From: an uncultured delta proteobacterium | GTDB lineage: Bacteria; Myxococcota_A; Polyangia; Haliangiales; Haliangiaceae | Assembly: GCA_900696455.1 (NCBI GenBank) | Contig: CAADGB010000409.1 | Coordinates: forward strand, 1-52,900 | Direction of reading: 5' to 3' | Length of the DNA stretch: 52,900 nucleotides | In this document: positions 22,837 to 31,604 of the stretch, piece by piece | How the letters are laid out: each line of letters opens with the position of its first letter | Position numbering within the stretch: the stretch's first letter is position 1 | Translations under genes and position numbers: made by a program | The notes under the pieces: generated by a model | Database searches by the model: none | What the model saw: the letters and a program-made list of their open reading frames with translations, nothing else | What the model was told of the DNA's origin: nothing

Positions 22837-22883
22837 CCGCGCCCGCCGCCCCGGACCGCGCACCGACCGCGCCCCCCGCCCCG
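22824..22883. repeat. 30-bp tandem duplication over the SDR 3' end
   Basis: 22824-22853 and 22854-22883 are two adjacent 30-bp copies differing at two positions. The first copy contains the last codons and stop of the SDR gene; in the second copy the TGA has become CGA. It fills nearly all the space between the SDR gene and the convergent gene ending at 22886. Confidence 0.85.
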
Positions 22884-22885
22884 GC

Positions 22886-23713
22886 TCACAGGTCGTCGCA
22901 CGGCGTGCCCAGCGTGCCGTCGTAGACGCCGAGGTCGCCGTAGATGAGCTCGATGTTCTGGTCGATCGGGATGATCGTGAGCTCGGTCTTGACGCTGCCC
23001 TTGATCCAGGTCGCCTTGTTGGGATCGGTCACGAAGCGCAGCTCGCCGCGCTTGGTCGCGTAGATCTCGCCGACCGAGTCCGAGACCACGTTGGTCATGG
23101 GCAGCTCCTTCATCCCGCCCTTGGGCCCGGCGAAGATGCGATGGCCCTTGCCGCCGTACTCGTCGCGCATGCGATCGACGTAGTAGTAGTTGCCCGAGTC
23201 GTCGCGGGCCAGGGCCTGGGCCTGACGCTGCCACAGCGCCTTGCGGAACGACGCGGTCGCCAGCACCTTGCGGGCGTCGGCGTCGGGGAGCTTCTTGAGG
23301 GTGAAGGTCTCGACCTCGCGGCCGCGCCCGCAGCTCAGGTAGTACTCGCCCTTGCCGTTGCGGCCGATCTCGCCGCCGCCCGTGCGCGGCGACCAGAAGC
23401 TGTAGTCGACGCGCCCGGGCGAGCCGTCGGCGCCCCCGCCGAACACCCGCTGCCGGTACATGACCTTGCCGTCGCCGTAGAAGACGTAGTGGTCGCTGTT
23501 CCACACCCCGGACATGACGTAGACGTCGCCGTCCTCGTCGCTCAGCACCACCAGGTCCTGCTTGACCTTGCTGATGTCCTCCTTGTCGTCGGTGACCTTC
23601 TTCTTCTTCCGGCGCTGGGCCTCGGCCTGGCCCTCGGCGTCGGGGCCGAGGAGCGGCAGGTAGGTGAGGACGGCGGCGGCGACGACGACGGCGGCGATCG
23701 GGGCTGCGCGCAT
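22886..23713 (-). CDS. Exported hypothetical protein with beta-propeller-like repeats
   Basis: 275 residues. MRAAPIAAVVVAAAVLTYLP is a signal peptide or anchor, followed by a very basic stretch (RRKKKK) and then repeats of the type EDGDVYVMSGVW, YGDGKVMYRQRV, GKGEYYLSCGRG, DSGNYYYVDRMR, GEIYATKRGELRFVTD, which read like blades of a small propeller displaying values. One Cys occurs in LSCGRG and one near the end. The ATG is preceded by TATAAT only 9 nt away; the in-frame ATG at 23749 would overlap the divergent kinase gene. No family is recognised. Confidence 0.65.
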   Translation of the reverse strand: MRAAPIAAVVVAAAVLTYLPLLGPDAEGQAEAQRRKKKKVTDDKEDISKVKQDLVVLSDEDGDVYVMSGVWNSDHYVFYGDGKVMYRQRVFGGGADGSPGRVDYSFWSPRTGGGEIGRNGKGEYYLSCGRGREVETFTLKKLPDADARKVLATASFRKALWQRQAQALARDDSGNYYYVDRMRDEYGGKGHRIFAGPKGGMKELPMTNVVSDSVGEIYATKRGELRFVTDPNKATWIKGSVKTELTIIPIDQNIELIYGDLGVYDGTLGTPCDDL

Positions 23714-23722
23714 GGGGGCTTC

Positions 23723-23730
23723 ATTATACG
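23723..23730. promoter_or_regulatory. Overlapping back-to-back -10 elements in a 27-bp divergent gap
   Basis: ATTATACG contains TATAAT on the minus strand (23723-23728, 9 nt before the ATG at 23713) and TATACG on the plus strand (23725-23730, 10 nt before the ATG at 23741). The two start codons are only 27 bp apart, so promoters must overlap and both transcripts would have almost no 5' leader. Confidence 0.55.
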
Positions 23731-23740
23731 ATGTCCGGCG

Positions 23741-25597
<1,857 letters not shown>

Positions 25598-25723
25598 GGC
25601 GCCGACCGGGCTCCAGGGCCCCGACCGGTTTGACGTGCCCGCCACGGCGGCGCGTCCGCGCGCCGGGCCACTCCCCTGCCCGATCGCGCGAGCCGGCTGA
25701 CACATGAGTCGGGTTTCGGAACC

Positions 25724-25811
25724 TGTTTCATGAAATGTGTTTCATGTTTTTATACATTGATTTCAATATGATGAAAGGAAACACGCGTCATCTCGGTTGA
25801 CGCTGTTCAAC
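25724..25811. promoter_or_regulatory. AT-rich promoter/operator region of the TetR gene
   Basis: In the 233-bp gap before the TetR gene, an AT-rich island holds a perfect palindrome TTTCATGAAA (25726-25735), a direct repeat TGTTTCATG (25724 and 25738, 14 bp apart), TTGA-TT-TCAA (25757-25766), -10-like TATACA (25751) and TATGAT (25767), and an inverted repeat GTTGA-6 nt-TCAAC (25796-25811) just before the AGGAG ribosome site. Palindromes of this kind are typical autoregulatory TetR operators. The rest of 25598-25723 shows nothing clear. Confidence 0.55.
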
Positions 25812-25830
25812 ACATGGCTAACTAGGAGCC

Positions 25831-26505
25831 ATGACACGGCGGCGCTCCAGCGAGCCTCGCGTCCGCGACCCGGAGCGGACCAAGGCCAAGATCCTGTCGG
25901 CCGCCACCGACCTCTTCACCCGGCTCGGGCCGGGGGCGACCAGCATCGACGAGATCTCGGAGCGCGCCGGCGTCAACCGCGGCCTCATCCACCACTACTT
26001 CCGCACCAAGGACGCCCTCTTCGATCAGGTCCTGGTCCGCCCGCTCACCAGCTTCCTCGAGCAGCACATCGAGTTCCTGCAGGCGCGCCCCGACGTCGAC
26101 GGTCTGTGCGAGGCCACCCGCAGCTTCTTCCGCTTCCTCGGCCGCCACCCCGACCTGGTGCGCCTCCTGTCGTGGACGCTGGCCATGCGCCGGGTGCTGC
26201 TCGGCGAGGGCGCGCAGCTCGAGCTGACCCGCGCGCTGATGGCTCGCCTGGTCCGCCGCATCGAGGACGCCCAGGCCGCCGGCGCCGTGCGCGCCGAGGT
26301 GTCGGCGCCCCACCTGCTCATCACCGTCGTCGACCTGTGCGTGTCGTGGCACCTCGCCGCCGCCGACTGGTCGGCCAAGCTCGGCTGGACCGAACGACCG
26401 CAGGCCGAGGTCGACGAGGAGCGCCTGGCCGCGATCGTCGACGTCATCGCCGCCGCCGCCCGCCCCCACCCCGCCGCCGCCGCGCCGGCGCTCGCCCCCA
26501 CCTGA
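25831..26505 (+). CDS. TetR family transcriptional regulator
   Basis: 224 residues. The N-terminal TetR DNA-binding helix-turn-helix spans about 18-65: TKAKILSAATDLFTRLGPGA, then TSIDEISERAGVNRGLIHHY and FRTKDALF. The C-terminal ligand-binding part is all-helical (LTSFLEQHIEFLQARPDVDG ... LGRHPDLVRLLSWTLAMRRVL), as in TetR_C groups where HPDLVRLL-like motifs occur. It probably represses itself through the palindromic sites upstream and perhaps the lipoprotein gene 31 bp downstream. The ligand is not predictable. AGGAG lies close before the ATG. Confidence 0.9.
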   Translation: MTRRRSSEPRVRDPERTKAKILSAATDLFTRLGPGATSIDEISERAGVNRGLIHHYFRTKDALFDQVLVRPLTSFLEQHIEFLQARPDVDGLCEATRSFFRFLGRHPDLVRLLSWTLAMRRVLLGEGAQLELTRALMARLVRRIEDAQAAGAVRAEVSAPHLLITVVDLCVSWHLAAADWSAKLGWTERPQAEVDEERLAAIVDVIAAAARPHPAAAAPALAPT

Positions 26506-26536
26506 CGTACCCCGCCCCGCAACCCTGGAGCCCCTC

Positions 26537-27214
26537 ATGATCGCCCTCCGCACCCTCCTGCCCACCCTCGCCCTCGCCGGCCTCGCCACCGCGACCGGCG
26601 CGTGCACCTTCGAGCCCGACGCCGGCGGCGGCGGCGGCCTGGCCGAGCGCCTGCGCAAGCGCGCCCACCTCGAGGTCTCGACCGCCAGCGGCGTCGCGGT
26701 GTCGGCGACCGCGCGCGGCGGCCAGCAGCTCGACGTCGCGCCGGCCGTGCTCGGCGGCGAGGCCGTGCTGCGCACCACCGCCGACGGCTGGCTCCTGGTC
26801 GAGGAGCTCGACCTCCCGCTCGACGACGTCACGGTCCCGGCCGGCGTGCTCTCGCCCAGCCGGCCGGTGACCTTCACCGACCTCTCGATCCGGCTCGGCA
26901 CCCAGCTCGCGGTCCGGCCGCTGGCCCCGCTCGATCCCGCCGACGTCTCGCTCGCGGGCTGGGGCGACGCCGACCTGCTCCTCGACTGGTCGATGGTGTC
27001 GTGGGACGGCCAGGACGTCTTCCCGCTGGCCATGCGCCGCATCGCCGACGCGCCGTTCGCGGTCGCGCTCGAGCTCGACGCCGACGGCGTCCTGCGCGCG
27101 TCGCTCACCGCCCACGTCGACGGCGTCGTCGACAACCTCGGCGAGCTGGTCGTGCTCCGCGATCTCTCGGTCGACGTGCTCGGCGCGACCGCCTCCCCCG
27201 CGGTCGTCCGCTGA
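26537..27214 (+). CDS. Hypothetical lipoprotein
   Basis: 225 residues. MIALRTLLPTLALAGLATAT then GAC forms a lipoprotein signal, Cys near residue 23, followed by a Gly-rich spacer. The mature domain is beta-rich with long runs such as LEVSTASGVAVSATA, LLVEELDLPLDDVTV and ALELDADGVLRASLTAHVDG, and ends in a repeat of VVDNLGELVVLRDLSVDVLG. TGGAG is 6 nt before the ATG. It follows the TetR gene by 31 bp on the same strand and may be under its control. No family recognised. Confidence 0.7.
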   Translation: MIALRTLLPTLALAGLATATGACTFEPDAGGGGGLAERLRKRAHLEVSTASGVAVSATARGGQQLDVAPAVLGGEAVLRTTADGWLLVEELDLPLDDVTVPAGVLSPSRPVTFTDLSIRLGTQLAVRPLAPLDPADVSLAGWGDADLLLDWSMVSWDGQDVFPLAMRRIADAPFAVALELDADGVLRASLTAHVDGVVDNLGELVVLRDLSVDVLGATASPAVVR

Positions 27215-27216
27215 CC

Positions 27217-27235
27217 GGCCGCCCCGCGCGCGGCC
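27217..27235. terminator. Candidate hairpin between convergent genes
   Basis: GGCCGC-CCCGCGC-GCGGCC is a perfect 6-bp stem directly after the stop of the lipoprotein gene, in the 55 bp facing the end of the six-gene membrane operon. No T-tract. Confidence 0.4.
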
Positions 27236-27269
27236 GCCCGGTCGCCGAGCTCCCCGCGCGGGCGCGCGG

Positions 27270-28667
27270 CTACTCGTCGCGCAGGCCCTCGACCGGGCGC
27301 AGCGACGCCGCCTTGAGCGCCGGGATGAGCGCGGCGGTCACGCACAGGACCATGGTCACGCCGGCCACCATCGCCACCTCCAGCGGGTGGACGCTGATGG
27401 GCAGGCGGTCGATCAGGTAGACCTTGGGATCGAGCGGGTAGCCGTAGGCGCGCACCACCAGGCAGGTGGCGACGCCGAGGCCGATGCCGATGACCGTGCC
27501 CACCGCGCCGATCGCGGTGCCGACGATCGCGAACACCCAGCCCAGCTCGAACGAGGGCGCGCCCATCGACTTGAGCATCGCGATCTCGCGCTTCTTCTGG
27601 GTGACCATCATCACCATCGCCGAGATCACGTTGACCGTGGCCACGGCGATGATGAGGGTCAGCACCACCAGCAGCGCGATCTTCTGCATGGTCAGCGCCA
27701 TGAACAGGTTCTGGTTGAGCTCGTACCAGTCCTGGACCTGGAACGGCGGCTCGCCCAGGCGCTTGCGCAGCTTGCCGGCGATGATCGAGGCGCGCTCGAC
27801 GTCCTTGACCTTGAGCTCGACGCCCATGACCTTGTCGCCGCGGTCGAGCAGGACCTGGGTCTCGGCCAGGCTCGTGTACATGAGCCGGCGGTCGTACTCC
27901 TCGAAGCCCGAGTAGAAGATGCCCGCGACCTCGAAGCGCCGGGTGCGGGGCGCGGCCGCCGTGGTCCGCCAGGTGTTGAGGTCGACGTTGGACATCGGCA
28001 CCACCACCGTGACCGTGTCGCCGCTCTTGATGCGGAGCTTGCGGGCCAGCTCCTTGCCGACGATGATCGGCGGCAGCGCGCCCTCGGGCGGCGCCGTCGC
28101 CAGCGCCGCCACCGAGCCCTCGACCATGTGCTTCTCGAGGTCGAGGACGCCCCGCACCTGCTGGGGATCGACGCCCTTGACGGCGACGCCAGCGATGCGG
28201 CCCTTGCCGGTGGTGGCCAGCATCTCGGCGAAGATGAAGGGCTGGACCGCCACCACGTCGGGGTCGATCTTGCGCGCCGTCTCCATGACCTCGCGGTACT
28301 CGGCGAAGTCGGTCGAGCTCTTCATGATGATGACGTGGGCGTTGACCCCCAGGACCTTCTCCCGGAACTGATCCTGGAAGCCGCTGGTCACCGACAGCAC
28401 CACGGTGAGCGCCGCCACCCCCAGCGACACCCCGAACACCGACACGCTGGTCGGCACCGACATGAAGGCGAGCAGCAAGAACACCGCCGCCGACAGCAGG
28501 CCGAGCACGAACAGGATCACCCCCACCACCGAGCCACCGCCCGTCAGCACCAGGATGGCGAGGCCGAACGCGGCGATCATCAGCGAGGCGACGGCCCCGA
28601 ACACGGTGGCGCGCTCGCTGCTCCCCGCGTACAGGTACCGGCTGGCGATCTGCCACTCGTAGGACAC
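27270..28667 (-). CDS. LolC/LolE-type FtsX ABC permease with extra N-terminal membrane segment
   Basis: 465 residues from a GTG that starts the family N terminus SYEWQIASRYLYAGS. The canonical first TM and loop follow at about 75-110 (VSLGVAALTVVLSVTSGFQD), but between the two is an insertion of about 45 residues with two more hydrophobic spans. A periplasmic MacB-like domain is at about 110-320 (VVAVQPFIFAEMLAT, VAVKGVDPQQVRGV, IIVGKELARKLRIKSGDTV, VAGIFYSGFEEYD). Three C-terminal TMs include VMMVTQKKREIAMLKSMGAP, the coupling-helix region. LolC/E extract lipoproteins from the inner membrane with the ATPase LolD; no ATPase gene is adjacent. It is the last gene of the operon, 14 nt after the previous stop. 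Confidence 0.85.
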   Translation of the reverse strand: MSYEWQIASRYLYAGSSERATVFGAVASLMIAAFGLAILVLTGGGSVVGVILFVLGLLSAAVFLLLAFMSVPTSVSVFGVSLGVAALTVVLSVTSGFQDQFREKVLGVNAHVIIMKSSTDFAEYREVMETARKIDPDVVAVQPFIFAEMLATTGKGRIAGVAVKGVDPQQVRGVLDLEKHMVEGSVAALATAPPEGALPPIIVGKELARKLRIKSGDTVTVVVPMSNVDLNTWRTTAAAPRTRRFEVAGIFYSGFEEYDRRLMYTSLAETQVLLDRGDKVMGVELKVKDVERASIIAGKLRKRLGEPPFQVQDWYELNQNLFMALTMQKIALLVVLTLIIAVATVNVISAMVMMVTQKKREIAMLKSMGAPSFELGWVFAIVGTAIGAVGTVIGIGLGVATCLVVRAYGYPLDPKVYLIDRLPISVHPLEVAMVAGVTMVLCVTAALIPALKAASLRPVEGLRDE

Positions 28668-28681
28668 GCGCCGCGAACCTA

Positions 28682-29713
28682 TCAGGTTTGCGACGCCGCG
28701 CCAGCGCCGCCGGCGCCCGCGGCCCCGGGGCCGCCCTCGTCGCCGCCCGCCCGCCGCCGGCGCAGCTCCCAGCCGGCGAGGCCGAGGCCGATGATGACGA
28801 TCGAGATGAGGGCCACGTACGGCCCCTTGATCTGCTCGGCGTCGGCCGGGTTGACCGTCCGGCCCAGCACCGAGTAGGCGCGGCCGATGGCCAGCGACAG
28901 CCGGCCCTGCACGGTCAGGCCGAAGCTGGCGCCGAAGCCGATCATCAGCACCCAGACGCCGACCCGCGACACCCGGCCGACCGCGCCGGTGTGGGCGACC
29001 GAGAAGTAGAAGTAGACCAGCGAGGCGAGGAGCCCCAGGAGCAGGAGCACGTTCGAGAACACGCCGAACCAGTTGCGGTGGTCCTTGCCGACCGCGGCCC
29101 GGGCGTCGAGGCCGATGAGGTGGCCGCGCTCGTCGGCCAGCCCGGCCTGCTCGGCCGGCGTCAGCGACGGCCGGGCGATGGCGTCGTCGACGCTGGTGAA
29201 CGGCCGCTGGCCGCGCTCGGCCACCAGCTTCTCGGCGATGAGCGGCGACATGCCGGGCAGCTTGGTCAGGTCGCCGGGCGTGGCGGTGTTGAGGTCGGTC
29301 TTCTCGGCGTCGAGGGAGCGGGCCGAGAACTTGATCTGGGCGCCGAGCTCGGCCTGGGCGACGGCGTTGACCTGGAGGCCGGCGAAGAACGCGACCACGA
29401 AGGCCAGCGGGTAGCGGCCGACCCACGAGAAGCGCCGCGACAGCGCCTTCATGAACAGCATCACCACCAGCACCACCGCGATGAGGCGCAGGAACAGCGC
29501 CCAGCCCTCCTTCTCGATGACCGCGTCGACCAGCTTGGGGTCGAGGTTGTCGTTGTACTGGAGGACGATGATGTAGCCGATCGAGACCCCGATGAAGAGG
29601 TGCTCGGCCAGCTTGTAGAAGGGGTTGTCCTTGTAGAGGAAGGACAGGATGCAGAAGGTGAGGAAGATCCCCAGCCAGAAGCCGACGACGTCGATGAAGG
29701 GCAGCGCGGTCAT
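28682..29713 (-). CDS. Polytopic membrane protein with internal ComEA-like helix-hairpin-helix
   Basis: 343 residues. Four hydrophobic spans lie before residue 120 (FIDVVGFWLGIFLTFCILSF; LFIGVSIGYIIVL; LFLRLIAVVLVVMLFM; YPLAFVVAFFAGLQV), a soluble insert at about 130-200, then three more spans (NVLLLLGLLASLVYFYFS; VGVWVLMIGFGASFGLT; VALISIVIIGLGLAGW). The insert contains a helix-hairpin-helix of the ComEA type: DLNTATPGDLTKLPGMSPLI, then AEKLVAERGQRPFTSVDD. HhH motifs usually bind DNA without sequence specificity, though some mediate protein contacts. The ATG overlaps the upstream stop (TGATG). The combination of HhH inside a seven-TM protein is unusual; the function of this operon is unknown. 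Confidence 0.75.
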   Translation of the reverse strand: MTALPFIDVVGFWLGIFLTFCILSFLYKDNPFYKLAEHLFIGVSIGYIIVLQYNDNLDPKLVDAVIEKEGWALFLRLIAVVLVVMLFMKALSRRFSWVGRYPLAFVVAFFAGLQVNAVAQAELGAQIKFSARSLDAEKTDLNTATPGDLTKLPGMSPLIAEKLVAERGQRPFTSVDDAIARPSLTPAEQAGLADERGHLIGLDARAAVGKDHRNWFGVFSNVLLLLGLLASLVYFYFSVAHTGAVGRVSRVGVWVLMIGFGASFGLTVQGRLSLAIGRAYSVLGRTVNPADAEQIKGPYVALISIVIIGLGLAGWELRRRRAGGDEGGPGAAGAGGAGAASQT

Positions 29714-30660
29714 CAGCGGCCCCCGTGACGGCGGCGGTGAGCGCGGCCGGCGAAGAAGATGACGTTGCCGAAGATGATGGCGAGGATGACGACGATGTTG
29801 CCGACGTTGAGGACGTCGGCGCCGGCGGTGCCCGAACCCTTCTTGCCGACCAGGTTCTCGTAGCCGGCCGAGCCGGCCATGCCGCCGACCAGGCCGAGGA
29901 GCTGCCCGGTCTGGAAGTACGGCGACAGGTCGGTGGTCATGACCGCGGTGCAGGCGGCGACCATCGGCAGCTTGTAGCGGCTGCCGACGAACTGGACGTA
30001 CTCCTTGGCGCCGGGGAAGCCGGCGCTGACCAGGACGATCAGGTCGAAGTCCTGGAGGCGCTTGATGCCGTTCATCAGCTCGATCTGATCGAGCGGCGTG
30101 CCGTCGTTGGTGCGGTGGTCGAAGGTCTTGCGCAGATCCGACCCCATGGCGGCGATCGTGACCTGCTTGCCGTCGCGGAAGCCGAGGTAGGCGTAGTCGA
30201 CGTTGGCCTTGTAGGCGCGGTCGGGCGGGCCGGCGTAGCCGGGCGTGCCCTCGGGGGCGATGGCCTGGTCGATGGTCTCGCGGATCAGGCGCTCGACCAG
30301 GGGTGGCGCCGAGTACCAGGTGGTGCCGAGCACCAGCCTGGCCTCCTTGCGCTTGAGGTGGAGCATGACCGCCCGGTAGAACGGCTCGATCTCGGGGGTC
30401 GACGCCGGGTCGAAGTCCATCGACACGAAGACCCGGGCGCCGCGCGGCAGGCCCTCGACCGCGTTGAACGCGGCCTTGGTCATGGGGTCGGGCTTGGCCG
30501 GCAGGTTGAGCGGGAAGAACAGCGGCAGGGTGACCGCCAGGCTCATGGCCAGGAAGATCCAGCGCCGGTCGAAGCTCTGCAGCTTGTCGGTCCAGTGGCG
30601 GGGCGCGGCGTCGCCGCCTCCGACGGCCGGTCCCCCCGGCGTGCTCGCCGGCGCGCTCAC
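29713..30660 (-). CDS. Membrane-anchored protein of the six-gene operon
   Basis: 315 residues from a GTG that overlaps the previous stop by 4 nt (GTGA). One N-terminal TM (RRWIFLAMSLAVTLPLFFPL), a soluble domain of about 220 residues and one C-terminal TM (VGNIVVILAIIFGNVIFF). The soluble part has alpha/beta blocks GARVFVSMDFDPASTPEIEP, FYRAVMLHLKRKEARLVLGT, DFDLIVLVSAGFPGAKEYVQ and PMVAACTAVMTTDLSPYFQ; strand-ends such as VFVSMDFDP and LIVLVSAG suggest a Rossmann-like fold. I do not recognise the family with certainty. Location between two other membrane proteins argues for a complex. Confidence 0.72.
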   Translation of the reverse strand: MSAPASTPGGPAVGGGDAAPRHWTDKLQSFDRRWIFLAMSLAVTLPLFFPLNLPAKPDPMTKAAFNAVEGLPRGARVFVSMDFDPASTPEIEPFYRAVMLHLKRKEARLVLGTTWYSAPPLVERLIRETIDQAIAPEGTPGYAGPPDRAYKANVDYAYLGFRDGKQVTIAAMGSDLRKTFDHRTNDGTPLDQIELMNGIKRLQDFDLIVLVSAGFPGAKEYVQFVGSRYKLPMVAACTAVMTTDLSPYFQTGQLLGLVGGMAGSAGYENLVGKKGSGTAGADVLNVGNIVVILAIIFGNVIFFAGRAHRRRHGGR

Positions 30661-31604
30661 GAGTCACTCCCCAGGTGCGAGCGCTCGAGGCCGACGATGA
30701 CCCGCAGCCCGGTGGCGATGGCGCCGATGGCCGCGCCCATCATGATGGCGCGGCGACCGGCGTTGTTGGGGATGTCGATCACCCACTGCGCGAGATCGGG
30801 GAAGACGTCGGAGATCGAGCGACCGATGGGGGCGCGGCCGAGCATGACCAGGATGGCGGCGCCCAGCAGCAGCGCGGCCTCGATGTTGCGGGCGCGGAAG
30901 GCGCGGAACGCGGCCGAGGCCACGAAGAAGGCCAGGAGCGCGAACATCGTCGAGTTGCAGGGATCGAAGACGTGGTCGTAGATCCACACGAAGACCCGGC
31001 CGTCGCGGCCCCAGGTCATGGGCGGATCGCCCCGGACCTCGCCGGTCTGGCCGGCCGCGACCTCGAGCGTGCGCGAGAGCGTCCGGTATCCGGCCAGGCG
31101 CCGCGACAGCTTGATCTCGACCGCGCCGGCGGCGACCTCGGTGGCGAACGGCTGGCCGCCGATCGTGGCCGGCGCCACCACGGCGCCGAGCTGGACCGTG
31201 ACGTCGGGGGGCGCATGCACGACCACGCGGGCGGTGCCGCCGGGCGCGCCGTCGGGCCCCGCGGCCGGGGCCGTCGCCGCGGGCGCGCCGCCGACCGTCA
31301 CCTGCAGCTCGACCTGCTCGGCGTCGCCGAGCTTGTGCCAGGGCCAGCCGACCAGGAACATCACCGCCGCCGACGCCAGCAGGATGACCTTGTACTGCCA
31401 GTCGGCCTCGCGCCGCCGGATCTTGGGCCAGGTGACCTGGAGGATGTTGACGCCGCCGAGGATGAAGGCCGCCGCCGTGAGCACGCCGGCCCAGGCCTGG
31501 AACTCCTCGGTCATGGTCCGCACCCGCCAGTGCGGGATGTAGAACTCGGCGAGGCCGTAGGCGCCGAACAGGATGCCGAGGAAGAGCGGGACCGTCTTCT
31601 TCAC
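30657..31604 (-). CDS. Six-TM membrane protein with PEGA-like extracytoplasmic domain
   Basis: 315 residues, GTG start overlapping the previous stop (GTGA). Three N-terminal spans (VPLFLGILFGAYGLAEFYI; WAGVLTAAAFILGGVNILQV; VILLASAAVMFLVGWPW), a soluble domain at about 95-200 and three C-terminal spans (STMFALLAFFVASAAFRAF; AALLLGAAILVMLG; AIMMGAAIGAIATGLRVIVG). The soluble part (ARVVVHAPPDVTVQLGAVVA ... VEIKLSRRLAGYRTLSRTLE VAAGQTGEV) resembles a PEGA domain, a small surface-binding beta module. The C terminus LERSHLGSDS is soluble. Function unknown. Confidence 0.72.
   Translation of the reverse strand: MKKTVPLFLGILFGAYGLAEFYIPHWRVRTMTEEFQAWAGVLTAAAFILGGVNILQVTWPKIRRREADWQYKVILLASAAVMFLVGWPWHKLGDAEQVELQVTVGGAPAATAPAAGPDGAPGGTARVVVHAPPDVTVQLGAVVAPATIGGQPFATEVAAGAVEIKLSRRLAGYRTLSRTLEVAAGQTGEVRGDPPMTWGRDGRVFVWIYDHVFDPCNSTMFALLAFFVASAAFRAFRARNIEAALLLGAAILVMLGRAPIGRSISDVFPDLAQWVIDIPNNAGRRAIMMGAAIGAIATGLRVIVGLERSHLGSDS

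Noticed and set aside
22824-22883. Transposon end or IS remnant
   Set aside because: Only two directly adjacent copies, no inverted ends, no transposase frame.
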